The notes beneath the pieces were generated by a model. It did not search any database and was not told where the DNA came from. It saw only the letters and a program-made list of their open reading frames with translations. Below are positions 19,504 to 30,648 of a DNA stretch of 64,000 nt, in pieces (position 1 is the first letter of the stretch; each line of letters begins with the position of its first letter). A program made the position numbers and the translations under genes. Source of the DNA: Cryptomeria japonica (Eukaryota; Streptophyta; Pinopsida; Cupressales; Cupressaceae); NCBI RefSeq assembly GCF_030272615.1, contig NC_081413.1:164023080-164087079 (forward strand), in the 5' to 3' direction.

Positions 19504-19902
19504 TGTTAGAGCATTTTAACAACTATTTATGCTTTTTTTTGCTTAAGTTCACTTAGTTGTGCTCTTATTCTTCTAGTTTCTTTAGTTGTGCATCTAGTTT
19601 AGATTTTGTGCATCTATTAGCTAGAGTTAAGCTTTTTACAACTCCTCATGCTTGCACTATAGTTCTCCTAGATTTAGTCAAGGGCATCTTTGTTCTTTAT
19701 TTATAAGCACCTCATTGTAAAATTTTAATTCATCTTGTAATGTTTTCTTTTGAGGAATATAGCACACTTTACTTGCGACACTCATTTGTCGAAGATGTTC
19801 TAGTTTGTTGTTTGATCTTGCAAGCTTGTGTTGCAAAAGTCAACATGGTACCAGGGCCAATCTTTACTTCTAACATGGTATTAGAGCTTTGAAAATTTGA
19901 CA
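19504..19902 (+). repeat. 5' LTR of element E (about 399 bp)
   Basis: Starts TGTTAGAGCATTTTAAC and ends AATTTGACA. The inverse copy at 62374-62771 shares both ends (start CATTAGAGAATTTTAAC, end AATTCAACA), which fixes the LTR limits. The body includes CTTAGTTGTGCTCTTATTC and TTATTTATAAGCACCTCATTG (a TATTTATAAG TATA-like stretch). Confidence 0.8.
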
Positions 19903-19914
19903 TGGTATGAGAGC
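19903..19914 (+). other. Primer-binding site of element E
   Basis: TGGTATGAGAGC matches TGGTATCAGAGC at 11 of 12 positions and directly follows the LTR. Two look-alikes (TGGTACCAGGGC at 19846, TGGTATTAGAGC at 19876) lie inside the LTR end. Confidence 0.75.
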
Positions 19915-20293
19915 ATTGATTTAGCAAACCCCTTCCCAAGCTTTGAAAGTTTATTTTTTTATAAGCATTACAGGGTCTCCAAGTTTACCTTCTTGTGTGG
20001 ATTTGGTAAGCAATTTTTTTATTAGCTTTTGGAGCAAACTAGGCATCCAATTTTTTTTGAAAAATTCTCATTTTTAGAAAGTTTCTATTTCTGAAAACTT
20101 TATATTTTTAGAGATTTTCATTTTCAAAAAGTTTCTATTTTTAGAAAGTTGATAATTTTTGGAATCTTTCTATTTTTGAAATATTTGTATTTTTTGAAAG
20201 TTTATATTTTCAAAAAGTTTTTATTTTTGGAAAGGTTCTGTTTTTAGAAACCCTTCAAGCCTTCTAATCCCTAAATGACATACAATTGACTTT
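19915..20293 (+). other. Element E 5' interior with T-rich short repeats
   Basis: Non-coding. From about 20055 to 20256 a degenerate unit of the form TTTCTATTTTTAGAAAG recurs about ten times. The segment ends with ACTTT, the left target duplication of element B (20289-20293). Confidence 0.7.
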
Positions 20294-21462
20294 TGTTACT
20301 ACTTATCAAGTTGCCATTAGTTTTATGTTCAAAGTTATTCTATATACTCTAGTCCGTTATCTCTACCAAAATATTCAGTCAGTATGCACAGTCCAGTCGG
20401 TTATAGAAGAAAGTAGTCTCAGAGCGCAGTATGCACTGAGCTGTCTACCGAGTATCATTCCATGTCTACCAAGTAGTAAAGATGACACATCGAGTGAAAC
20501 GTGTTATGAGATTCATTGAACGTAGACATACATATGGAAATGTGTTACAAGATCAAGGAACATCTAACCGTTATCACATTGGAAATTGCACTTAAAAATT
20601 GTGTATGATTTTGAGGTCATCTAACCAATGAAATATTTTGCATGGTTATTCATTTGATAAAACATGTTTGTAAGATCGAAGCAATGAATGGATCATCGAC
20701 ATAAGAGATCTATTTATACAACATGGATTAAGATCAAAAATACATGAAGCATGACAGAAAGGAAGGTATAGAAATATATGAAGCAAGACATGTGAAAGCA
20801 CTAAGTGTTATGACTATTACAGAGACACAGAGGTCACTGAGAAGGATTTCAGAGAACAATCAAAGAACAGAGTAAATAGAAGGGTTTACCGAGTTACTAT
20901 ATGGGTTACCGAGGTATGCTATAATCAAGGTAATCTTATTCTGAGCACATAGAATCTGCTATAACATTCCAGATGTAAAGTTGTAGATATTTGTAATGAA
21001 TTTATTGTAATATTTTTGTAAGAGAAACCTTTAACAGGGTAAAAGACTCTAATCAAGTCTATAAATTGTAAAGCCTCTAACCAGGTGCATCATTTAGTTT
21101 AAATGTTGTAAAATCCTTTAGCAAGGTAGATCTAACAGATCTTGATACTCCTAACAAGGTAAGCTATCAGAAATAGCTAAACATGTAGCTCTAACCGAGT
21201 AGCCTTTATTATTGCAGTAGTGAAGTTGTGGGTGCCATCCCCACCGCAGTTTTTCTCTCTAACCAAGAGTTTCTGCGTAACCAAAATATATGTGTTATGG
21301 AGTGAATCGTGTATGATTGTTATCTTTTTTTTTTAGCTTTATATTATGTTACTACACTATTCGGATTATGCTTAATAGTAAAGTTATTGTTGAACAAAAG
21401 TTTTGAAGTACTAATTCACCCCTCCCCTCTTAGTACATTAGCTTTCCATATTGGGCCTAACA
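20294..21462 (+). repeat. 5' LTR of element B
   Basis: Near copy of 27154-28328. Contains repeats of the form CTCTAACCGAGT / CCTTTAACAGGGTAA and the conserved block GTGGGTGCCATCCCCACCGC at about 21229-21248 shared with the other copia LTRs. Confidence 0.95.
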
Positions 21463-21464
21463 AT

Positions 21465-21476
21465 TGGTATCAGAGC
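21465..21476 (+). other. Primer-binding site of element B
   Basis: TGGTATCAGAGC, an exact match to the initiator-methionine tRNA complement used by plant Ty1-copia elements, two bases after the LTR. Confidence 0.93.
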
Positions 21477-21524
21477 TTCAATCTTGGAAAAGGGTTTAAC
21501 TGCCTAAAGAGAAAGATCTTATCA

Positions 21525-22877
21525 ATGGAAGGCTATAAACAATCTTGGAGGATTGTGTATCTGCAAGAAGAGCTGGACCATGCTGATCAAGTGATTGCAG
21601 ACATGCAAAGGCAAATGCAAAAATCTTTGAAAGTGAGAAGAAGATTATCTGATGATTTGCAGGACACTCAAGAGTTAGTGGAACAAATTGAGACATCATC
21701 TGAGAATAGTATATCTGAAGAGACTAAAGAAATGATTGGAGTATTGAAAGAAAAGAACAAAGCACTGGCTGATCAACTAAAAGCAATGAAAAGAGAACAT
21801 GAACATTTCAGCACACAGATGACTGAAAATCTTGATGCATTGAGGACAATCGAGGATAAAGTAAGAGATCTAGAAAGAGAGAAACAACAACTTGAAGTCT
21901 TAGTATCTAATAAGAATGATGAAATCAAAAGGATGATTGGAATTCAACAAAACCTGTCAGAACAACTAGGTTATGCACATCATGAAGCAAATATGAAAGA
22001 TGGTGAGAATCAAGCATTGAGACTTGAAGTATCAAGGTTGACCAATGAACTTGAAACCGAGATGAAATCCAAAGAAACATTGAAGAAGAGTTATGAAGCA
22101 TCAAAGATGTTGGATGAGCAACTGAATACAAGAAGACCCAACAAAGATGCAGGACTCAGTTACAAAGGAAAAGACTATACCGAGAAGGGAATCCATACTA
22201 TCGAGAGAGGAGAATCATCAAAGCAAGCTGGAATCAAGAAGAACATCAAAAGAAAGAAGCCTATTTTCAACTATTGTGGAAATCAAGGTCACACTGCCAA
22301 CATGTGCCAAATCAGAAAAGGTAAGCAACCGAATGTCACTAAGTCCAAAGGTTATTGTTACAATTGCATTAGATATGGTCACACATCTAATCAATGTAGA
22401 ACAAAGTCTATTAACAATTATCAGAAGGCAAAATTCAAAGGGTTTTGTAAAAACTGCAATAGATATGGACACAGTACTGAGAAGTGTTGGCTTAAGGAAA
22501 AGAACTATATGTGGTCTGCACACTGAGCAAATGCTAGAGGTTATTGAGCTCACATAGATCCTTATCAACAGTATTCTACAGTATCATGGGATTACAATAC
22601 AAGGCTATGGTGTGAATGTTGTGGAAGATATGGACATATAAGTGCCAACTGTTTTATAAGGTTTGGAATGAACAACTGAAGATCATGGAGAAATCCTGGT
22701 ATGGCATGTTTTCATTGTCACAAAGTTGGATACTTGGCTGGAGATTGTGGAGATCAACCTAGAAAAGACACTGAGGAAATAAAAGAAAAATTAAAGATGA
22801 TTTGGAAAAAGAAGGAAATTGTGTCAAATGAAGAAACAACCTTACCTACCGAATTAGGTGCACGTATTCCAAATTAA
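21525..22877 (+). pseudogene. Element B ORF1: coiled-coil protein with an array of CCHC zinc knuckles
   Basis: The ATG at 21525 (MEGYKQSW), 60 bases after the primer site, is the natural start. Residues about 15-205 form a long heptad-rich coiled coil (VYLQEELDHADQVIADMQRQ, then many L/E/K repeats). A basic hinge (KKNIKRKKP) follows, then knuckles: FNYCGNQGHTANMC (first Cys lost), CYNCIRYGHTSNQC and CKNCNRYGHSTEKC (both CX2CX4HX4C). The frame meets TGA at 22524 but continues in the same frame with two more TGAs through CECCGRYGHISANC and CFHCHKVGYLAGDC (His lost) to TAA 22875-22877. Five knuckles is far above the one or two usual in gag. Its likely role is RNA binding and self-assembly in place of a normal gag; that is inference. 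Confidence 0.75.
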
Positions 22878-23427
22878 TCGGTAAATGTATGAAGGGACTA
22901 CATTCTCTCAAGGTTAAATCTTAACAGTTCCTATTCTATTATGTACTTAATTCAAAATCTGCATAGTTAAGATGTAGTAGTAAGTTTGAAATTCTATCAA
23001 GTCTTTTGGAGAACTATACAAAAAACCTGTCAAGTCGGTGAATACAGGAAACCTGTCAAGTTAGTAAATAAAGGAAGTTTGGTTACTCGGTTAAAGTGCA
23101 AAAAGGAAAGAAAGTTTAGTGGAACCGAGTGCATTTAATGTTTTTGACCTAACCCGTACGGAGCCCGATAAGGTATATTGTGTACTTAAAGCATTTTTGT
23201 GGTCATTTTCACTTACCATGTTTTTGAGAGAGCAGAGCAAAGCGAATCTAAGGCAATCAAACCTCCTACAAAGCAAAATTCAAGGTATTTACATCAATCT
23301 CAATGCATTGTTAAGCTGGTTTACCGATCTTATCAAGTTATTATTATCTGCTAAGTGTGAAGCATCTGCCGTTTGAAAATCCTCAAATCCTAAGGATCTT
23401 TTGTTAGTTTTTATCTGAAATCTTCAA
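22878..23427 (+). other. Element B spacer between ORF1 and ORF2
   Basis: About 550 bases without a long frame. It includes repeats of the type AAACCTGTCAAGTCGGTGAA near 23025-23065. It may act as leader for ORF2; no splice or promoter signal can be established by eye. Confidence 0.5.
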
Positions 23428-26400
23428 ATGGCACCTAAGATCCAAGATCCCATCATTGTTAAGAATGTAGAAAATCCCTCACTAAAATACTCTTTAACTC
23501 CCAAAGTTGCATCTGAACCGGATGACAAAACCACATTTTCACTCATCCCGGATAGAGTGTTATTAGTCGAGGATGTGAGATTCTTCACCAAATGTCATGT
23601 TGAAGAACTCGGTCATGTTGAAATCAAAGACACCTATGATGAATTGTGCACCGATGGTAAACTGAATAGCAAGTATGAGCACATTAAAATCAAGGGATTA
23701 ACTGAAGCCCTAACCTATCCCCATGTATTCAAACCCCAGTGGGTCAAGTTTGTTCTGAGTAGAGTTCACGATGATTTCATGTGGCTAGAAGAGCAACCGT
23801 TTAAGATTACCAAGGAAATCATTCATCTGATTACCGGTTACTCTATTTATGATCATGCCCGAGGTCAAAAGATGATATCATAGAAGGAATTGACCAGTTT
23901 AACTAGAGTGGAATCAGATTGCAGAGGACTGAAATTGAACAATGTCACTGATGCAGAACTAAAATTTGCCATTAGAGTAATAGGTTACTGTTTCTTCCAA
24001 TTGGCAAGGGAAAACAATGTACCTTGTGCAGTAGTAGACCTAGCATACAAAATTGTGAAAAAGGGAATGAAAATTGATCTATATGAGGTGTTGCTGAAAA
24101 ACCTGTTTGAGAATCTGAACACCATCAGGAAGCCGAAGAAGAACAACTCGGCTAATACACTAAAATTTGGATCACTACTTGTATGCATATTTTTCTATTT
24201 TGAAAAATTCTTTCCATCAGTTGGTAAAGTTGTTTGGGAACTACACCAACCAATCACCCATCAGATCAATGACTTAAATAAGAAGCTAGGAGATAATTTC
24301 AATGATATTATGGATGATTACTTTAGTAAATTTCAAGAGAAAATGCATAACAGGTACTGAATTCCACCCAAGCTAGTGGAGAAATAAAAAGATGACATAT
24401 GTTTTGAAGTAGACACTGATTACTGTTATGTGAATGTTGTGGAACCGAGAACTCAATCTTTGTCACCTATGGGTTACGAGATTGATTTTGACATCATACA
24501 ACAGTAAATTGATGCATTTCTCACATTACCAAGGCATGCTACTGAGCTGAGGTATGGAACCTATGAAGAAGTGAAGGAAAAGGTAAAAATGAGCATTGTA
24601 GTACCCAAAGGTACAAGAAAGGCAACAAAGATGATAAAGGCATTATCGGAGAAATTCGGAGAAGATTCTTCCTCCACTCCTGTCAAAGGCACTATAGCCA
24701 TTACCAAAGAGGAATCTGAAGCCCAAGAGGCAGCTATAACACTAAGCATCGAATTGCCTAAGGGAAAAGTGTTGAAAAGAAAGAAACAGGATTCATCAAA
24801 GGCCTCACTGACTCCTCCAACAAAGCGACCTAACACTAGAGCATCTGCAGCTTCACTAAGTAAGAAAACAAAGAGTGTTACTATTCCTAAGGTAATAAAA
24901 ACTTACAAGAAATCTACTCAGAGACTCATTTTGGAAAAAGAGTCTAGTGACACCGAATCTGAGGATGCAAGCAAATTTCAGATTGTCAAGAGCAAGAAGG
25001 TAAATGTACATAGTGTTGAAAATTTATGTGCTAATCTGAAAGAATATGGTGGATTTGGTGGATTCAGATATGTTAAGTATGAATCTAGAAATGAAGATGA
25101 AAAGAGACAAATTGAAGAAGCTATCATCTGCACACTTCTGAAATTTTGATTAGTCCCATTAGAAGTCTCTAATTCTCTCCCAAAAGAATTATATGCACAT
25201 ATTTATAACAGGTGGCAATATGCCCTGGACTCGGAGAAATAGATTAGAGAAAGAAGTCTAGTACATCTCTTTCCTGACATGTCGGTAGCTGAAATAAAAG
25301 AACATCTGACAACCTACCACACAAAGTTCCTCGTCAAACAAAAAACCTTGAAACTGATGAATGGGTTGTATATTGAAGTGGAAAATGAGACAAAAGAGAA
25401 ATGGCAGGAAATCTTTAGAAACAAGGATGCCAGTGAGAAAGCTGAAATTGAAATAGTTGATGTCACTAAGCAAGATCCTGATGTTACCGAGTAAGATCCT
25501 GCTGACACCATTCAAATAGATGAAGATATTATGGATACAAAGGCACTGGAATAGGAAATGATAGAAGGCAATGCATATGCAAAACTTGTATCCAGTGAAT
25601 CAATCTTGGAACAAGTTCAGCCTTATCCACCAGTCAATCAACCTGGCTCAACCAAAACCCCTTAGGATATAGATACAGGCACCGAAGGTCACAAGTCTAC
25701 AATAGGAGAAGGAACTACTCATGAATAGACGTCTCAGGATCCTTCTAGCACTAAAAATGTTGCAACTAAGACACCGAGTACCGAGACACCAAAGGACTCT
25801 ACAGAGGCTAAAGAAACCAACCAAAGTGTTGCCTCTACTGAGCAACCTACCAAGGGTCATCAAGCCTCACAAGCCCTTGTCTTAGTTCAATCAGTGAAAG
25901 GAAAAGAAAAGAAGATGAAAAAGCATAGTTTCAAAGTAGATTTGTCAAAACCAATAGTGTTGCCCAATGTTGATATATCCAAATTAAAGGGGCAAGCACT
26001 CATTGATTTTGGTGAACTATGCAAAGCAAAGACCGAACAAGAGAAGCAAATGGCCATTCAAAAGAAAAATAAAGTACTTCAGAAGGTAAAAGCACTCTTA
26101 ACAGATATGCTACCTGAAGCTACAATAACCAAGATGCAGCCATCCACATTCAACTGGATGAACTCCTAACCAAAATAGAGACATCTGGAGTAGATGCATC
26201 CAAATATTTTAGCAAGCTAAAAGACAAGGAGCTCACTGCAAAAATGATAGAAGAGGTACAGAAAGCTATAGCTATTGGCAAAGTCAAACTTGTCAAATTT
26301 ATTGCTGAGTTGACCCCTCAACTCAAGCACATTCTTTATTTATTTCAGAAACTCTGTACATTTTCTTTATTCATTAAAGACATCAAAAATAAAACAAAAG

Positions 26401-26789
26401 CAATTGAGAAAGAGATCACCGATCTCTCAAATAAGTTGACCACAGAGCCCAATTTAGTTTAGAATTTTTATACAAAGTTACAACAGCTCATGGCTCAACA
26501 ATTGGACCTAAGAAATGAAGAACACAAGATCAGGATGGACATAATGACACTTCAGGCATTATTGCTTCCTCATCTTTCATCTGTCCAAGAATAGATCAAC
26601 TGAGCCACATACTTGTCTACTACACAAGAGGGAAGCACTTTAGATGACTTAATATCACTATTGGTTGATATTCAAGCACAAAATTCTTTAATGGACAGTG
26701 TAAAGGATGCCCTATCTGTCGCTCTCACAAAAGCAAGGACAAAATATAAATCCATTTTTGACCAATTGCCTCCACCAAATGGTAACTAA
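23428..26789 (+). pseudogene. Element B ORF2: long protein of unrecognised family, riddled with stops
   Basis: From ATG 23428 (MAPKIQDPIIVKNVENPSLK) one frame runs to about 26150, interrupted by about ten stops (for example 23881, 24358, 24385, 25240, 25552, 25663, 25726). It then shifts frame and continues (QLDELLTKIETSGVDASKYF) to TAA 26787-26789, in all about 1120 codons. The N-terminal 310 residues look globular (RFFTKCHVEELGHVEIKDTY, YPHVFKPQWVKFVLSRVHDD, KEIIHLITGYS, FGSLLVCIFFYFEKFFP). The middle is basic and Ser/Thr-rich (KRKKQDSSKASLTPPTKRPN). The C-terminal third is Lys/Glu-rich and probably coiled. No DSG, YVDD, DDE or zinc motif is visible. I do not recognise the family. Its place between zinc-knuckle ORF and polypurine tract is that of pol, but it is not pol. 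Confidence 0.7.
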
Positions 26790-27141
26790 GTCTTGATGTT
26801 TGTCAAAAAGGGGGAGTGATATAGTATTCAAATCATCAAAGTATAATATCAAACAAAAGGAGTGTAGTATACAGGGGGAGTATACCAAGCAGAGTGAGCA
26901 GAGTATCCAAGTGCAGTGAACCAAGCAGTGAATAGAACAAGTGCAACACACAGAACATTGATCATCGAGCATGCAAAATCAGAGTTTTGTATAGTATATC
27001 GATAAGGGGAGTATATCTGGATATATTATTTTATTGACTACTGTATATAGTGTCAGTATAGTCAAATTTTGCAAGTATATAGATTATTGAGTTATAACTT
27101 TGAAAGTAGTTTTTTTTTTGTCAAACATATCAACTAATGTC
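26790..27141 (+). other. Element B 3' untranslated region with several purine-rich blocks
   Basis: CAAAAAGGGGGAGTGAT (about 26805) and ACAGGGGGAGTATACC (about 26870) precede the final tract at 27142. No frame seen. Confidence 0.7.
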
Positions 27142-27153
27142 AAAAGGGGAGAT
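27142..27153 (+). other. Polypurine tract of element B
   Basis: AAAAGGGGAGAT directly abuts the 3' LTR. Confidence 0.88.
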
Positions 27154-28328
27154 TGTTACTACTTATCAAGTTGCCATTAGTTTTATGTTCAAATTTATTC
27201 TATATACTCTAGTCGGTTATCTCTACCGAAATATCCAGTCGGTATGCACAGTCCAGTCGGTTATAGAAGAAAGTAGTCTTAGAGCGCAATATGCACCAAG
27301 TTGTCTACCGAGTATCATTCCATGTCTATCGAGCAACAAAGATGACACACCGAGTGAAACATGTTACCAGATTCATTGAACCTGGACATACATATGGAAA
27401 CATGTTACAAGATCAAGGAACATCTAACCATTATCACATTGGTAATTGCACTTAAAAATTGTGTATGATTTTGAGATCATCTAACCAATGAAATATTTTG
27501 CATGGTTATTCATTCGATAAAACATGTTTGTAAGATCGAAGCAATGAATGGATCATCGACATAAGAGATCTATTTATACAACATGGATTAAGATCAAAAA
27601 TACATGAATCATGACAGAAAGGAAGGTATAGAAATATATGAAGCAAGACATGTGAAAGCACTAAGTGTTATGACTATTACAGAGACATAGAGGTCACCAA
27701 GAAGGATTTCAGAGAACAGTCAAAGAACAGAGTAAACTGAAAGGTTTACCGAGTTACTATATGGGTTACCGAGGTATGCTATAAGCAAGGTAATCTTATT
27801 CTAAGCACATAGAATCTGCTATAACATTCCAGATGTAAAGTTGCAGATATTTGTAATGATTTTATTGTAATATTTTTGAAGTTGTAAGAGAAACCTTTAA
27901 CAGGGTAAAAGACTCTAATCAAGTCTATAAATTGTAAAGCCTCTAACCAGGTGCAACATTTAGTTTAAGTGTTGTAAAATCCTTTAGCAAGGTAGATCTA
28001 ACAGATCTTGATACTCCTAATAGGGTAAGCTATCAGAAATAGCTAAACATGTAGCTCTAACCGAGCAACCTTTATTATTGCAGTAGTGAAGTTGTGGGTG
28101 TCATCCCCACCGCAGTTTTTCTCTCTAACCAAGAGTTTCTACGTAACCAAAATATATGTGTTATGGAGTGAATCATGTATGATTGTTATCTGTTTGTTTT
28201 AGCTTTATATTATGTTACTGCACTATTCAGATTATGCTTAACAGTAAAGTTATTGTTGAACAAAAGTTTTGAAGTACTGATTCACCCCTCCCCTCTCAGT
28301 ACATTAGCTTTCCATATTGGGCCTAACA
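27154..28328 (+). repeat. 3' LTR of element B
   Basis: Matches 20294-21462 with scattered substitutions and a 9-base insertion (GAAGTTGTA near 27879). It is followed by ACTTT. Confidence 0.95.
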
Positions 28329-29082
28329 ACTTTTTGGCCATAACATGATCATATAGAATTGAAATTACACAAATAATATATTGTCAAAAAGTTGGTTCTA
28401 GTGTTGATCTAATCGTGCAGGTGGTTTTGTTAGATTTTGCTCCAATTTTCCATACCAAGCCTCCAAATTCAACCTTCATTTTCTCACTTCTAGGAACATA
28501 ACTTGCACATCCAAACTTCTTTTTGAAAATCAAATATCTTTGGAAAGTTGGTGGAGTCCTCTATCCATATCAACTGCTATTTTTTCTATATTTTTTCCCA
28601 AGTATTTTTAATTCAGTATTTTGTGTTTTCACTTTATGGTTGATTACTTGGTCAATCTGGTGATTGGAAACCTTTTATTTGCATTGGATGGCTTCTCTTA
28701 GGCTGTTCTACATGTGTTTACAACAATTTTCCCTATTTAGGCATTTGACCATCTTTTTCAGGCACTTCTTTTTTTATAAATGCACTAAGATAAAGTGCCA
28801 CTCTTGTGTATGTTTTTTTGGGATTTTGCACATTTTGTTGTGCCTTATTTTGTACATGCACTATATTATAAAGTTCCATGGGGGATTGTGTAGTGCCTTT
28901 TATTTTGTTATCACACCTTTGTCCAATGAGTGTCTCTCCATGACAACATCGAATCCTTGATATTCTTGTCTCATGTGTGTGTACATTGCATGCACACCCT
29001 TTTTCAGTTGTAGGTTCTTTCTTGTGCATGTTCAAATGTTTATTCTCTTTCATGCACTTTATGGTGAAAAAAAGTTTCAATC
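28329..29082 (+). other. Element E middle interior, non-coding
   Basis: The segment lies between insertions B and C. It begins with the ACTTT and ends with the CAATC target duplication. AT-rich; no reading frame with recognisable content on either strand. Confidence 0.55.
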
Positions 29083-30577
29083 TGTTGGCATATGTGCAGA
29101 GTTGATGACATGATGATATTATATGTTGTCATTGATGTCAATATGTTGAAGTATGAACTGGTATATTGAAGTAAGCAACTAGAAAGAGAACTGGTATATG
29201 TGAAAAAGTGAAGTGGTATGTTGATGATGAGAACCGGTATATGCAAAATGGTGAACCGGTATGTTGGAATGTGAACCAGTATCAGGGTTTCATTTGATAT
29301 GACTACCGGTTGGTAGTCTCAACTTCAGGGTTTTCGGTTGATGCCTTTCAAGTCTATGTGATTCGACCAACGACATTCTATGATGGGTTAGCATTGAAAT
29401 GAAGATCAGATCATGTTGCCACATCAGCCTTGTGTGTGCGAAAGATTTCCTTGAGGATCTTGCATGGAGAAGAATGATCCTATCTACCTCAGGAATGTGC
29501 GAAGTCTCATTAAATAGTGGAGAGTGCATGATGGGTTATCAGCTTCCAGAAGTGGCAAAGAACAAACGATGGAGAATGTCTTGAGATTTGTTCAAGACTA
29601 TTTTACACTATGCAATATGATTGAATGGTCAGGATTGGACCGACTGTATTGATAACCTAAATGTTTAGGGTTTAGGGTTAATGCCACTAACCTATCTGTT
29701 GTCTATAAGGTTGATGATGATTGGCATTGTGTTGTTGTTGGCAAATGTTATGTGTGTATCCAAGTGAAGAGATACTTGATTCTTGCCAGACCAGAGAAGT
29801 GTGTTGATACCTATAGAGTGTGATTGCAGAAGCAAAGGAACTAAAGTGGATCTGCATTGACATTGAGTGCTATTATCAGATCAGTGTATCACTTGTTGAC
29901 TTCTAACCATTTCAGCAGTTGGAAAATCCCTTAACCGAGTAGTTTTAACAAGATTTATGTAAACCCTTTAACATGGTGACTCAAATTCATTGAGTTCTTC
30001 AAATCCTCTTGCGAGGTAACCTTTAACAGGGTTCTAGCCTTTAACTGTGTATTTAGCCATCCCTTAACCGGGTGATCCCTAGCAGGATCAATTCCTAGTA
30101 GAACCTATTGTAAAGTCCTTAACTAGACTAGGCTCCTAATAGAGCATACTTCAGAAGAGTTCAGAGAACAACTTGTGGGTATTCATCCCCACCGTGGTCT
30201 TTCCTAGTTGGGTTTCCACGTGAAAAATCATTGTGTTATGTGTGACTCTTTTTCATCTGATGTCTTAGTGTTTTCTATCAAGTGGTAAAGCATGTTGATC
30301 CAGTGGTCATTATATTTCTGATGATGTATTACTTGCTTATGCATATGGGTGAAGTAGAAATGAGTTATTAGGTTTTGTGAAGATCTAAGTGTTACCGGTT
30401 TATGTGTTTCACAGTCTCACTATGTTTTACCGGTAGTGCCTGATTTAGATTGGTGATCTTGTTTACTAGTTAGTGTAGTCTTTACAGTCAAAATGGTTTA
30501 AGGAAGTTTTTGTCTATACTGATTCACCCCAACCTCTCAGTATCTGTTGAGTAGTTACTATTCATCATTATTCATCA
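29083..30577 (+). repeat. 5' LTR of element C
   Basis: Near copy of 34948-36435. The 3' part has repeated CCTTTAACAGGGT / CCCTTAACCGGGTGA motifs and GTGGGTATTCATCCCCACCG at about 30176-30195, the block common to the copia LTRs of this window. Confidence 0.95.
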
Positions 30578-30579
30578 AT

Positions 30580-30591
30580 TGGTATCAGAGC
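30580..30591 (+). other. Primer-binding site of element C
   Basis: TGGTATCAGAGC, exact match to the plant iMet tRNA complement, two bases after the LTR. Confidence 0.93.
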
Positions 30592-30648
30592 ATCCTCCAG
30601 GTCCTCTGTGTTGTAAGCTTAACCGCTTGAGGAAAAGATCCTATTCTA

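Larger units (their letters stand above)
20294..28328 (+). mobile_element. LTR retrotransposon B: no polymerase, coiled-coil/zinc-knuckle ORF plus unknown ORF
   Basis: LTRs 20294-21462 and 27154-28328 start TGTTACTACTTATCAAG and end GGGCCTAACA. ACTTT flanks both sides (20289-20293, 28329-28333). An exact iMet primer site follows the 5' LTR and a purine tract precedes the 3' LTR, so reverse transcription signals are complete. The 5.7-kb interior shows no protease DSG, integrase, YVDD-type RT or RNase H. It encodes a coiled-coil zinc-knuckle protein (21525-22877) and a second long frame (23428-26789) that I do not recognise. It is a non-autonomous element that probably used copia machinery, given the primer type. 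It is inserted into E. Confidence 0.9.

Noticed and set aside
21525-22877. Host gene for a CCHC zinc-knuckle protein
   Set aside because: It lies immediately after an LTR and an exact iMet primer site inside an element with target duplications, so it belongs to the retroelement.
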